A stretch of DNA of 64,000 nt from Amphritea balenae (GTDB lineage Bacteria > Pseudomonadota > Gammaproteobacteria > Pseudomonadales > Balneatricaceae), in contig NZ_RQXV01000002.1 in the NCBI RefSeq assembly GCF_003858655.1, positions 248,001-312,000 on the forward strand, in the 5' to 3' direction. The stretch's first letter is position 1, and each line of letters opens with the position of its first letter. Under the pieces are notes generated by a model that was not told the origin of the DNA, did not search any database, and was given only the letters and a program-made list of their open reading frames with translations. The position numbers and the translations under genes are program-made. Positions 35,732-44,694 of this stretch are shown here, piece after piece.

Positions 35732-36625
35732 TTATACCAGGCTTTGCTGACGTCGACGTGAGAATCTGAACTGAGAAATAATCATACCCGCTAACATCAG
35801 ACTGCAGCCGATAATTGATCGGGTGCTAAATTCCTCTTCTAACAGCCACCAGCCACCCAGTAGTGCAAAAACCGCTTCCAAACTCATAATGATTGCTGCG
35901 TGTGATGCGGGAGCGTCCCGTTGGGCAACAACTTGTAGGGTATAAGCGATACCTACTGAGAACAGACCTGCATAAGCGATAGGTTGCCATGCCAGCGCTA
36001 CATTCTTTAATGACAGTGTGTCCTGTTCGAATATAAAGGCGACCAGTAGGCTTAGCAGGGCACAGATGAAGAACTGAATGATTGCCAGACGAAGATTGTC
36101 GAGTTCACTGGCGAGCTTACCAATAATCACTACGTGGCCGGCCCAGAACAACGCGCTACCCAGCACTAACAAGTCTCCGGTATTAATACTGAAATCGTCA
36201 CCAACGCTAAGGTAATACAGGCCGGTTACTGCGAGCAGTCCGCCTAGCCAGGTATTAAGACGTGTGATCTGGCCCAGAAATAAACCAATTAAGGGAACAA
36301 TGATGATATAGAGGCCGGTAATAAAGCCTGCGTTACCCGCAGAGGTATAGAGTAGGCCTGCCTGTTGTAGGGATGCACCCAGAAACAAGAATGTACCAGC
36401 AGCGACACTACCACGAAGCATCGGCGCTATCTTGCAGGTGCCAGGGCGAGGCTTAAAAAACAGCAATAAAGGGAGTAGCGAAACGGCACCCAGTAGAAAA
36501 CGGCTACCATTAAAGCCGAAAGGACCCAGATGATCCATTCCCAGCCGTTGGGCAACAAAAGCAAAGCCCCAGATGGCTGCGACCAGAAGCAGGATCAGAT
36601 CTGCTCTAATATTCCGCGTTTCCAT
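35732..36625 (-). CDS. EamA-type drug/metabolite transporter
   Basis: A 297-residue protein of ten membrane segments in two EamA halves. WGFAFVAQRLGMDHLGPFGFNGSR opens the first half, and VLGSALFWAGHVVIIGKLA the second. The family exports amino acids, nucleosides or other metabolites; the substrate cannot be told. It reads toward the P460 terminator and away from nothing obvious on the minus strand. Confidence 0.88.
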   Translation of the reverse strand: METRNIRADLILLLVAAIWGFAFVAQRLGMDHLGPFGFNGSRFLLGAVSLLPLLLFFKPRPGTCKIAPMLRGSVAAGTFLFLGASLQQAGLLYTSAGNAGFITGLYIIIVPLIGLFLGQITRLNTWLGGLLAVTGLYYLSVGDDFSINTGDLLVLGSALFWAGHVVIIGKLASELDNLRLAIIQFFICALLSLLVAFIFEQDTLSLKNVALAWQPIAYAGLFSVGIAYTLQVVAQRDAPASHAAIIMSLEAVFALLGGWWLLEEEFSTRSIIGCSLMLAGMIISQFRFSRRRQQSLV

Positions 36626-36736
36626 AAATTACATCTCAGTATCCGTTTTTAAGCCCGGTATTTTAGATACTTTGTATTGATTAGCAATCGCTAATAGCAG
36701 CGACCTGAATCAATATTTCAGGCTGTCTGTTTGAGC

Positions 36737-37900
36737 TTAACCGTTGCGCCGCTTACGTAGTTTACTAATCTGTTTCAGACGCTGTTCAGTGGTACGAAAT
36801 AAGCAGTTAATGTCATGACCATCATCTGGGGCAATAGAGGACGCGATACTAACGCTTAAATGAGTATCGGGCTGTCGCAGAGGTAGTTCATTACTGAGCT
36901 TATTTGTCAGGGAAGCAATCAGGATGTCGAGCTGATTTTCCGAGTCAAGATTGACGATTAAAATGGCAAACCGAAATTCATCTATTCGTGCAGCAATATC
37001 AGATGACCTAATACTACTGGCTATTCTGTCAGCGGTAACTTTCAGGGTTTTTTGCATATTGTTCAAATCGAGTTGCAGGCTCAGTTGAGCAGCATTATCT
37101 ATTTCCAGCATCACCAAACCGACGCGTTTATGCATGCGAAGTGTGCTAGCGATCATAATCTGTGAAGTTTCAAGGAAAAAACGTTTATTAGCGATGCCTG
37201 TTAATTCATCGTATAGCGCACTGGCACCGATCTGCTGCTTGGCTTTATGGTGATCTTCAACTTCCTGCTGTAGCAAAAGTTGGTAGCTGATATCACTGAT
37301 TGAGGTTTTGGTGAGTAAAAAGGCTTTTGGCAGAGCAACCAGAATGGCCAGTGGAAGTAATATGGTGAGCATCATGTTCAGATATTGTTCTTGCGCCAGC
37401 ATAAAATAGCTTAATGGCGGTAGCAGAACCAGTGTTGCTGCAAGGTAGTATTCAGGAATGATATTTATACTGAATAGCGACATAAACCAGATAAACAGCA
37501 AAATGGTATAGAGAATTACGGAATATATCTGGTCGGAAGTCTCAGGTATCAAAAAAGGAGAAAGGCCATATAGCAGGAAGGCAGTTAAACCTATTGAACA
37601 GCGTAAGATGATCCAGTTGCGTAACTCTTTAAAGCTACAGAGCTCTCTATAGAGGCGGTCACAGATTATGATGGCTATGGTCGTAATCAGAAAGGCAGCG
37701 ATCCAGATCCAAAGATGTTCGATTGGCGTTTCTGAAACAAACTGAAACCAGGCAAGACAGCCGGTGCCCAGCATCATGATTGGTATATTTAGCAGGCTCT
37801 GCTTATGAAACAGATGGACCCGTTGGCAGAATACTTTACGGGAGAAGTCATCTGAAGGTTGTGGGTAAAGTAAAAAAAGTGGCGTCTTCATTAAATGCAT
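36737..37900 (-). CDS. Membrane protein with degenerate GGDEF domain
   Basis: A 387-residue protein with six predicted membrane segments in the first 200 residues and a C-terminal diguanylate-cyclase-like domain starting YDELTGIANKRFFLE. Where an active enzyme has GGDEF it reads RIDEF (about residues 305-309), and the region after it is also divergent. It is therefore unlikely to make c-di-GMP and may instead bind GTP or c-di-GMP or act through protein contact. ATG 37900 or the ATG nine bases later could be the start. It stands alone. Confidence 0.85.
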   Translation of the reverse strand: MHLMKTPLFLLYPQPSDDFSRKVFCQRVHLFHKQSLLNIPIMMLGTGCLAWFQFVSETPIEHLWIWIAAFLITTIAIIICDRLYRELCSFKELRNWIILRCSIGLTAFLLYGLSPFLIPETSDQIYSVILYTILLFIWFMSLFSINIIPEYYLAATLVLLPPLSYFMLAQEQYLNMMLTILLPLAILVALPKAFLLTKTSISDISYQLLLQQEVEDHHKAKQQIGASALYDELTGIANKRFFLETSQIMIASTLRMHKRVGLVMLEIDNAAQLSLQLDLNNMQKTLKVTADRIASSIRSSDIAARIDEFRFAILIVNLDSENQLDILIASLTNKLSNELPLRQPDTHLSVSIASSIAPDDGHDINCLFRTTEQRLKQISKLRKRRNG

Positions 37901-37990
37901 CCATGCTTAGTTTTCAGCCATAAACAGGAATTCCTTTCCCGTCGTACTCATTGTAGTACTTGCTTTAGTACTGACAAAAGTTGAGTGAAT

Positions 37991-38104
37991 TTAAGCGGGC
38001 AGGCCTGCTCTGATCGCAGTTATAAAGCCAAACAGAAACATACTGATAGAGACTGCGCCATAGAGAAAAGCAAAGCGCTTAAAAAATTTACGAACCGATG
38101 CCAT
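37991..38104 (-). CDS. Possible 37-residue single-span membrane protein
   Basis: A minus-strand frame from ATG 38104 to TAA 37991 encodes a basic N-terminus (MASVRKFFKRF) followed by a hydrophobic segment (GAVSISMFLFGFITA) and a short polar end. This has the form of known small inner-membrane proteins. No strong ribosome-binding site is seen, the best AGG being about 14 bases upstream, so it is only a candidate. The rest of 37901-38335 contains no other supported gene. Confidence 0.35.
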   Translation of the reverse strand: MASVRKFFKRFAFLYGAVSISMFLFGFITAIRAGLPA

Positions 38105-38208
38105 AGGTATGTAACAACCTGAGTAGATATAATTTGAGCCCCATTTTACCGATAAAAGAACCGGGCAACAATTGTCTCGATTTTAAAACACAGTGTCGCA
38201 GAAAAGAG

Positions 38209-38231
38209 ACTGCCCGGTCGTGCCGGGCAGT
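38209..38231 (-). terminator. Probable terminator of iorAB
   Basis: A perfect 9-bp stem, ACTGCCCGG (38209-38217) with CCGGGCAGT (38223-38231), 5-base loop. On the minus strand it is followed by CTCTTTTC, a weak T-run, about 105 bases beyond the iorB stop. Confidence 0.65.
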
Positions 38232-38335
38232 ATTAAATGGTGATGTTAAGCGTTGATATCATAAGTAGTGCTTTTAAAGTTTCTTTTATCTTTAAAAACA
38301 TCTACATAACCCTTATCTATAGCAGCCTTTATAAC

Positions 38336-38929
38336 TTAGTTAAATGCTCTGCGCCCCAGGCTAAAGGCCTGACGATTCAGATCCACCAATGTTTCACCCT
38401 TACGGGCAAAGCGAGAAAGAATAACGTCTTCTAGTACTTCAGCCTTGAATGGCAGATGTTCAGATATCGCACCCAGCATAATGGTGTTAACCAGGCGTCG
38501 GTCGCCTAGTTCAATTGCCGCTTCGCCAGCATTGAAATGATGTAAGTTAACTTTCTCTTCGCGCATCTGGCCAATAGGGTCATCCGGGTAATCGAACAAG
38601 CCGATGGATACCACGGGTGGCTCTAATGGGTAGCTGTTAATCATGGCGACGGCATCTTTCTTCAGATGGGTATGCCAGCGCAGGGCTTCAGCCGGTTCAA
38701 ATGCGATCATCATATCCGCATCACCAGGCTGAATAGAGGGAGACAGTACTTTTTTACCAAACCGAACGTGAGAGGTTACAACACCACCACGTTGTGCCAT
38801 GCCGGCGACCTCAGTTTTTTTAATATCGTAGCCGAGTTCCAGTGCCGCTTGAGCCAGAACATCGGCAGCAGTCATCACACCTTGCCCGCCGATACCAACG
38901 ACTAAAATGTTGGTTACCTGATCGTTCAT
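38336..38929 (-). CDS. iorB: Indolepyruvate ferredoxin oxidoreductase, beta subunit
   Basis: A 197-residue gamma-type subunit of 2-oxoacid:ferredoxin oxidoreductases. NILVVGIGGQGVMTAADVLAQ and GMAQRGGVVTSHVRFG are the usual signatures. With IorA it decarboxylates aryl pyruvates (indole-, phenyl-pyruvate) to the acyl-CoA with ferredoxin as acceptor. GAGGTGA stands before ATG 38929, which lies inside the end of iorA (4-base overlap). Confidence 0.92.
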   Translation of the reverse strand: MNDQVTNILVVGIGGQGVMTAADVLAQAALELGYDIKKTEVAGMAQRGGVVTSHVRFGKKVLSPSIQPGDADMMIAFEPAEALRWHTHLKKDAVAMINSYPLEPPVVSIGLFDYPDDPIGQMREEKVNLHHFNAGEAAIELGDRRLVNTIMLGAISEHLPFKAEVLEDVILSRFARKGETLVDLNRQAFSLGRRAFN

Positions 38930-40791
38930 GATTTCACCTCGACTGCATTGATCTTGTTGACATTGAAGGCTGGTACTATCGCATCAGGAGCACAGGTTCC
39001 TGTACACAGATCGCAGCCGGTACAAGCCGCAGTATCGATAGTAACGAAGGCCAGCTCTTTCTCTTTACCATTAGGTTTAACGACGGTCTCACGGCTTTTT
39101 ACCAGAATTGCCGGACACCCGATATCAAGACAATTGCTGCAACCGGTGCATTTATCATCTTCAACTTTCAGTGGGGGCAGTTTGCCATAACGCTCGGTCA
39201 GTACGCAGGGTTGATTGGTGATAATGACCGAAGGCTCTTTAATTTTGGTTTCAGTTCTCAGTGCTTTAAAGAGGGTTGGCAGTTCATATGGATTAACTTC
39301 GTGGATACGTTCAGGCTTTACACCTAGAGCTTCACAAAGTTTCCTGAAGTCTACCTGCATGGTTTCTTCACCATGGATATTCAGACCTGATGATGGGGCG
39401 TCCTGGCCGCCGGTCATGCCAACGGCGCGATTGTCCAGTAACAGAATGGTGACATTACCTTTGTTATAAGTAATATCCAGCAATCCCTGCATACCCATAT
39501 GCAGGAAGGTTGAATCGCCTATTACAGCAAGAATATTCTTGTTTTCATCCTCTGCTGCCCGGCCTTTGTCCAGGCCCTGTGCAACACTGAGTGACGCTCC
39601 CATGCTGATAGTGGTATCCAGCGCATTCCACGGGTGTCCAGCGCCCAGAGTGTAGCAGCCGATATCACCTGCGATAATTGTATTTTTCACATGGGACAGG
39701 CAGTAATAGATGCCCAGATGAGGGCAGGCCACACACATGGTGGGTGGACGGGGAAATACCTGAGTCGTTGGAATCAGTTCACTATCGGTTTCTTTACCCA
39801 ATAATTTATCGATACAGGGTGCCAATACCTGAGGTGCTAGTTCACCAATTCTTGGTAAAATATCTTTACCGTAGACGTCGATACCCGCTGCACGCAGTTC
39901 CGTTTCCAGCAACGGCTCAACCTCTTCCACAACAACCAGTTTGGCAACGCTTTTAGCAAATTCACGAATCGCTTCAATCGGAGCCGGATGGGTAAAACCT
40001 AGCTTATAAACCGGAGCATCGGGGTAAGATTCTTTCACATGGTAGTAGGCCGCACCGGAGGTGACAAAGCCGATACTGTTATCGCTGCCTGCTTCAATAC
40101 GGTTAAGCGGATGATCCAGTGTGGCTTTAGCCAGCTCTAAATCACGGGCCATCATCAGAGGAATACGTTTCTTTGCATTGCCCGGTACCATTACAAAACG
40201 GGATGGATCTTTCTTAAAGCCTCCCGCTTCATGCTGTTCAGCTGGTTCGGTGATAACGACGCCTTTTACATGACAGATGCGGGTCGTTAAGCGAACCATT
40301 ACTGGTACGTCATATTGTTCAGATAAGCCAAATGCCAGACGGGTCATTTCGTAGGCTTCCTGAGCATCGCTGGGCTCAAGTAGAGGAATATGAGCAAAAC
40401 GCCCCCAATAACGGGAATCCTGTTCATTTTGTGAAGAGGATAGTCCTACGTCGTCCGCAACGACCAGTACCAGTCCACCTACCGCGCCGATTAAGGTTTG
40501 GGTCATTAACGCATCAGACGCGACGTTGACACCTACGTGCTTCATTGCGCACAACGCCCGACTACCCGCCAGAGAGGCACCGATAGCGACCTCAAGAGAG
40601 ACTTTTTCGTTAATCGACCACTCGGTATACATCTCCGGGTACTGAGCAATAAATTCAAGGATCTCTGTTGAAGGCGTGCCGGGGTAAGCAGCAGCAACTT
40701 TGCAGCTGGCATCACGGGCTGCCTGAGCAACGGCTTCATTGCCCGATATAAACTGGCGCTGACCCTGTTTAGTTTGCAGTGGTGCGTTCAC
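38926..40791 (-). CDS. iorA: Indolepyruvate ferredoxin oxidoreductase, alpha subunit
   Basis: A 621-residue subunit combining the pyruvate-binding N-terminal domain (RQFISGNEAVAQAARDASCK), the thiamine-diphosphate domain (GDSTFLHMGMQGLLDITYNKG, then DNRAVGMTGGQDAP) and two C-terminal 4Fe-4S clusters (CTGCSNCLDIGCP and CTGCDLCTGTCAP). Start is GTG 40791 with GAGGAG eight bases upstream. The separate, archaeal-style iorA and iorB are notable, since many proteobacteria have one long fused protein. Used in aromatic amino acid degradation. Confidence 0.93.
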   Translation of the reverse strand: MNAPLQTKQGQRQFISGNEAVAQAARDASCKVAAAYPGTPSTEILEFIAQYPEMYTEWSINEKVSLEVAIGASLAGSRALCAMKHVGVNVASDALMTQTLIGAVGGLVLVVADDVGLSSSQNEQDSRYWGRFAHIPLLEPSDAQEAYEMTRLAFGLSEQYDVPVMVRLTTRICHVKGVVITEPAEQHEAGGFKKDPSRFVMVPGNAKKRIPLMMARDLELAKATLDHPLNRIEAGSDNSIGFVTSGAAYYHVKESYPDAPVYKLGFTHPAPIEAIREFAKSVAKLVVVEEVEPLLETELRAAGIDVYGKDILPRIGELAPQVLAPCIDKLLGKETDSELIPTTQVFPRPPTMCVACPHLGIYYCLSHVKNTIIAGDIGCYTLGAGHPWNALDTTISMGASLSVAQGLDKGRAAEDENKNILAVIGDSTFLHMGMQGLLDITYNKGNVTILLLDNRAVGMTGGQDAPSSGLNIHGEETMQVDFRKLCEALGVKPERIHEVNPYELPTLFKALRTETKIKEPSVIITNQPCVLTERYGKLPPLKVEDDKCTGCSNCLDIGCPAILVKSRETVVKPNGKEKELAFVTIDTAACTGCDLCTGTCAPDAIVPAFNVNKINAVEVKS

Positions 40792-41027
40792 AGTAAGCTC
40801 CTCAAATGCTGTTTAACTGATATTTTTTTATAAGTTTTAGACTGTAAAGTGAATCATAATGGATCGATTCTATCGGTAGATCCGAAATTACTGCCTGATC
40901 TGAATCAATAAACAGAGATAAGTAACACTATTGGGTTAGAAGAATTTTGCTTAAATTGTGATTTTTAGAGAGGGGTTTGCGTAAAAGGGGATGGTTTAGG
41001 TGAAAATTGTACAGAGGCATCAGAAAC
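40792..41027. other. Gene-free stretch upstream of iorA
   Basis: The stretch must hold the iorA promoter. GGATC/GATCC lie as a loose inverted pair at about 40860-40882. No gene, clear promoter or known element was recognised. Confidence 0.4.
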
Positions 41028-41052
41028 AAAAAAACGCACCTTTTGGTGCGCT
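41028..41052 (-). terminator. Intrinsic terminator of ribE
   Basis: CGCACC (41035-41040), loop TTTT, GGTGCG (41045-41050). On the minus strand the stem is followed by seven T (41034 down to 41028). It lies about 50 bases past the ribE stop. Confidence 0.88.
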
Positions 41053-41101
41053 TAATAATGCAAAGTGATTCTTTTGATCTAACTAATGAGATGATTGTGT
41101 G

Positions 41102-41710
41102 TCAGTTGTTTTTGTTCATGTAGCGCTCAACGGTATCGACAACGGCCTGAGTCTGGCTGTCTATTTCAAGATTTATGTTGTTTCCCAGTTGTGCTGAGCC
41201 AAAGGTGGTGACACTCAGAGTTTCAGGTATCAGGTAAACATTGAAACGGTTGTTTACAACTTCGCCAATCGTCAGGCTGCAACCATTGAGGGCAACAAAT
41301 CCTTTTGGCAGGATATACTTCATGAGCTCGGGTTGGCTTTCAAACCAGATAATACGATTGTCTTCAGGCTGTTCAATCTGACAGATCGCTGCCTGTCCAT
41401 GGATATGCCCTGATAGCATATGCCCGCCAATTTCATCCCCGATTCTGGCTGCCCGTTCAAAATTAACCTGATCGCCGGGTTTAAGATTACCCAGGTTAGT
41501 CACACGCAATGTTTCCATTATCAGATCAAAACGAACCTGGTTATTGTTAAATCCGGTAATTGTCAGGCAGGTGCCGTTAACCGCTATGCTTGCACCGGTC
41601 GACAAGTTATCGCAATTGATTTCAGGTAGGGCCAGTGTAAGTTGCATGAACTGCTCTTTGATGGTTGTCGTAATGACAGTAGCGGTGCCCTGAACTATCC
41701 CGGTAAACAT
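41102..41710 (-). CDS. ribE: Riboflavin synthase, alpha subunit
   Basis: This enzyme dismutates two 6,7-dimethyl-8-ribityllumazine to riboflavin. The 202-residue protein has two lumazine-binding halves: MFTGIVQGTATV with VNGTCLTITGF, METLRVTNLG and GGHMLSGHIHG in the first, and YILPKGFVALNGCSLTIGEV with LIPETLSVTTFG and the end TQAVVDTVERY in the second. It follows E. coli RibC rather than the RibE of rib operons. It stands apart from other rib genes, and the short upstream space has no FMN riboswitch. Confidence 0.93.
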   Translation of the reverse strand: MFTGIVQGTATVITTTIKEQFMQLTLALPEINCDNLSTGASIAVNGTCLTITGFNNNQVRFDLIMETLRVTNLGNLKPGDQVNFERAARIGDEIGGHMLSGHIHGQAAICQIEQPEDNRIIWFESQPELMKYILPKGFVALNGCSLTIGEVVNNRFNVYLIPETLSVTTFGSAQLGNNINLEIDSQTQAVVDTVERYMNKNN

Positions 41711-41786
41711 GGTAATTCCTGTTATTTAATGACTGGACTATGTTTATAGGGGCAGAGCTAATCGATTGCAATGGCTGAGGATATAG

Positions 41787-42692
41787 ATGATGAGAGTTCT
41801 GATAAGTGGTGCTACCGGTTTTATTGGTCGTTATCTGGTTCCCCGTTTGATTGAGTATACCCACGAGCCCGTCGTCTGGGCCCGGTCAAAAAGCAAGGCT
41901 GAAAAATTATTTGGGGCGGTCAGGGTGATCGGGGATCTTTCCGAGATTGGCAATGACGAACAGATAGACGCCATCATCAACCTGGCTGGTGCGGGTATCG
42001 CTGAGCAACGCTGGAGTGTTGCACGTAAACGTTATCTGGTTGATAGCCGGCTCGACACGACCTGGGCGTTGAACGGCTTAGTTGAACGCTTGGACGTTAA
42101 ACCTGAAGTGTATATCAGTGGTTCTGCGGTAGGGTATTACGGCTGTCAGGATGACGATCGGTTACTTGATGAGGAGGCTGAGGTTGAGCAGGGTTTTACC
42201 CATCAGTTGTGCGCTGAATGGGAGCAGGTCGCTCTGTTGAATCGGGCTAAGGGCGTGCGTGTTTGTCTGATCCGTTCTGGTGTTGTGCTGGGAGAGGGGG
42301 GCGCACTGGCAAAAATGTTGCCGCCGTTTCGTTTGGGCTTAGGAGGCCCGGTCGCTTCAGGTAAGCAATGGTTGTCCTGGATACATATTGATGATGAGGT
42401 AGAGATCATCTGTATGATGTTGACCCATACTCACTTTAGTGGTGCTTATAATCTTACCTCGCCCAATGCTGCAACTAATGCTGATTTTAGCCAGGCGTTG
42501 GCGGGAGTGTTGAGCCGTCCAGCCTGGTTTCGGGTGCCCGCAGGCGTCATCAGACTGATGCTGGGAGAGGGGAGTGAGTTATTGGTAAGAGGGCAGCGGG
42601 TTTACCCTCAGCGCTTATTAGATGCCGGTTATAAATTCGCCTTTGATGACCTCAGAACCGCACTAAAGCAGATACTTGAACCTGATGATTAG
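41787..42692 (+). CDS. TIGR01777-family NAD(P)-binding epimerase-like protein
   Basis: A 301-residue short-chain dehydrogenase of the TIGR01777/SDR39U1 (YfcH-like) family. VLISGATGFIGRYLVPRL is the Rossmann motif. INLAGAGIAEQRWS, SGSAVGYYG, RSGVVLGEGGALAKMLPPF and KQWLSWIHIDDEV are typical, and a C-terminal DUF1731-like part follows. The catalytic YxxxK of true epimerases is not evident, which is usual for the family, and the function is unknown. GAGGA lies before the paired ATGs at 41787/41790. Confidence 0.88.
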   Translation: MMRVLISGATGFIGRYLVPRLIEYTHEPVVWARSKSKAEKLFGAVRVIGDLSEIGNDEQIDAIINLAGAGIAEQRWSVARKRYLVDSRLDTTWALNGLVERLDVKPEVYISGSAVGYYGCQDDDRLLDEEAEVEQGFTHQLCAEWEQVALLNRAKGVRVCLIRSGVVLGEGGALAKMLPPFRLGLGGPVASGKQWLSWIHIDDEVEIICMMLTHTHFSGAYNLTSPNAATNADFSQALAGVLSRPAWFRVPAGVIRLMLGEGSELLVRGQRVYPQRLLDAGYKFAFDDLRTALKQILEPDD

Positions 42693-42711
42693 TGGTGTAC
42701 AGCACTAATAC

Positions 42712-44490
42712 TTACACCTCTTCAGCCTGTTGTAACTGGCTTTCTCTTATGCGCACCAGTGCTTCAGCCAGCAGGTCACCAGACCATTCGCCGCTTTCCT
42801 GACCGCTGATATAGCTTTCCATATCGATCAGCAGAAGCTCCAGGGTTTTACTACTGTTAAGTTCGCTTAGATCATTACTATTGTCGAAGCTATTGTGAGG
42901 CCAGAATAATCGGGCCCATTCGAGTGTCAGTAATCGTGCTTCTAAAGGATTGTCATTATTGCAGGCATTGATCGCTTTTTGGAAAACATCCTGTTCAGCC
43001 TGAAGTAACTGAGTTAACTGATCGCTGTTTGCGTCTGAACTATCGTTTAATGCAATAGGGACAGTACTGGTGTTATCCATTTCATAGGTAGGATTTTCAA
43101 CATCGTTACTCTGGTTTCGTTTAAGGCGGGTATAGCTATACAGCCAGCCCAGAGAACTGATAGTTGCAATTGCGGAGAGTAACCAGACCAGTAACTTAAC
43201 GGTGTTATCTGCTGAAGATTGCGGTTCTTTGTTTGTCACTGCAGTGGCGGTACTACCCATTGAATTTGCTTGAGTCACTTCTGCCACGGTTATTACCGCT
43301 TGATCTTGTGCCGGTTCAACTCTGAGTACTATTGCACTGAGTTGCGCCAGAGAGTCTTTATCATTGGCCACATTCCACCAGGGAATAGTGATAGCCGGCA
43401 AAGTGACCTCACCCCGCTCTTTTGGCGTAATACGTACCACTTCTGTTCGACTACTAATGATGCCTTTTGCAGTAGTGTTTTGCTCAAGAATAACATCTTC
43501 AATGGTCAGTTCGGCCAATTCATTTCTAAGTGACATGAGTGCGGGTAGCTGCTCAGCTGTCAGGCCTTCCGCAGTCACTTTGATGCGACGTACAAGAGTA
43601 TCTCCCAGTATTATCTGATCAACAGGATCACTCATGTTTTCAAGTGTCAGGCGTCGGGCGGGTAGCCAGTAGCCTTTTATCTTCTGCGTCGGTTTTGGCA
43701 GAACGTCTATCTGTAGTGGCTCGCTACTGAGTTCAGTGGTGCCGGGGCCAGCATTAAAAACAGCCGGGGGAATGGTGAGTATCCCTGGCTGATGAGGAAA
43801 TAATGCATAGTTTCTTTCAGTTACCTGGTAGTTCTGCCCCTGAATCTGTCGATTGTAACGTCGGGGTTCGCCTAGTTGGAGTATCTGGGTATTAGGGATG
43901 TCTGGTTCAGACATTCTGGCCATAGGTGGCAGCTCATTCAGGGAGAACAGGCGCTGGCTATAGAGCAACTGAGTATTTTGATAGAGCTCGTAATTATCGA
44001 CAGCGCTTTCAAGGTAGGCTTCTCTGCTGATAACCGCTGCGGCGCCAGTGTCACCGGTGACACTGATTAAGAGTGGCTGACTTTGCTCGTTATATAACTG
44101 TAAAGGAGGGATCTTAAGATCTCCTGCCCGGCGAGGCCGAAGTAGAATTCTCCATCGGGTACTATATTGATTTGTTCCCTGAGCGTGGCTGGAAACAGTC
44201 ATCTGCTTACTGCCGAGAAAATGAAAATCTTTAGTCAGTGGTGAAAAATCAGGTCGCTGGGTTGAGCGTTGATTAACTTCAACGGTGAGTTGAAGAGTTT
44301 CACCGATGGAGATTGCATAGCGGTCGGAAAATACATTGACGTCGGCCACCGCCGGTAGTGTTGGCAGCAGGGCCGAAAGCAGACCGGCCAGTAGAACGGA
44401 TAGTCGGGCTTTTAATCGGGCGCCTGGTAGAACTTTATGTAGAGCTTTGCTCAGAGCTCTTGGAAGAAGGCGGAGAATCTTCTGCTGCAT
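42712..44490 (-). CDS. batD: BatD-like membrane protein
   Basis: A 592-residue protein with an N-terminal hydrophobic segment (about 29-48, after a basic stretch), a long beta-rich extracytoplasmic region beginning VNVFSDRYAISIGETLQLTV as in BatD (oxygen-tolerance protein family), a membrane segment near residue 435 and a C-terminal cytoplasmic helical part. Bat proteins normally occur with batA, batB, batC and a moxR gene. Here batD is alone, 10 kb from the MoxR/DUF58 series, so it may serve that system at a distance; this is inference. It converges with the epimerase-like gene. Confidence 0.85.
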   Translation of the reverse strand: MQQKILRLLPRALSKALHKVLPGARLKARLSVLLAGLLSALLPTLPAVADVNVFSDRYAISIGETLQLTVEVNQRSTQRPDFSPLTKDFHFLGSKQMTVSSHAQGTNQYSTRWRILLRPRRAGDLKIPPLQLYNEQSQPLLISVTGDTGAAAVISREAYLESAVDNYELYQNTQLLYSQRLFSLNELPPMARMSEPDIPNTQILQLGEPRRYNRQIQGQNYQVTERNYALFPHQPGILTIPPAVFNAGPGTTELSSEPLQIDVLPKPTQKIKGYWLPARRLTLENMSDPVDQIILGDTLVRRIKVTAEGLTAEQLPALMSLRNELAELTIEDVILEQNTTAKGIISSRTEVVRITPKERGEVTLPAITIPWWNVANDKDSLAQLSAIVLRVEPAQDQAVITVAEVTQANSMGSTATAVTNKEPQSSADNTVKLLVWLLSAIATISSLGWLYSYTRLKRNQSNDVENPTYEMDNTSTVPIALNDSSDANSDQLTQLLQAEQDVFQKAINACNNDNPLEARLLTLEWARLFWPHNSFDNSNDLSELNSSKTLELLLIDMESYISGQESGEWSGDLLAEALVRIRESQLQQAEEV

Positions 44491-44631
44491 GGATCGTCTA
44501 ATCTCGTTTATATCGGCCGGGATAAAAAATATCTGTACCGCTAATCAGCTGGTTGCTGACCCGTCACAGCTAAGAGGCAAACTAAGTTTTAGCATAACTG
44601 ATAAAAGTATGTAATTCATATAATTTTAGCC

Positions 44632-44644
44632 ATAGCTAAGCTAT
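44632..44644. promoter_or_regulatory. Palindrome ATAGCTAAGCTAT upstream of gdhB
   Basis: Perfect 6-bp arms around one base, 50 bases before the gdhB start and next to a TATACT (44653-44658) that could be a -10 box. It may be an operator. No matching -35 was found at the normal distance. Confidence 0.35.
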
Positions 44645-44694
44645 TGTTTTTACTATACTCATGGAAGTAGCTTCGGCGATTGAAGGGGATCAAT

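Noticed and set aside
41711-41786. FMN riboswitch upstream of ribE
   Set aside because: The space is only 76 bases to the divergent gene and none of the conserved riboswitch segments are present.
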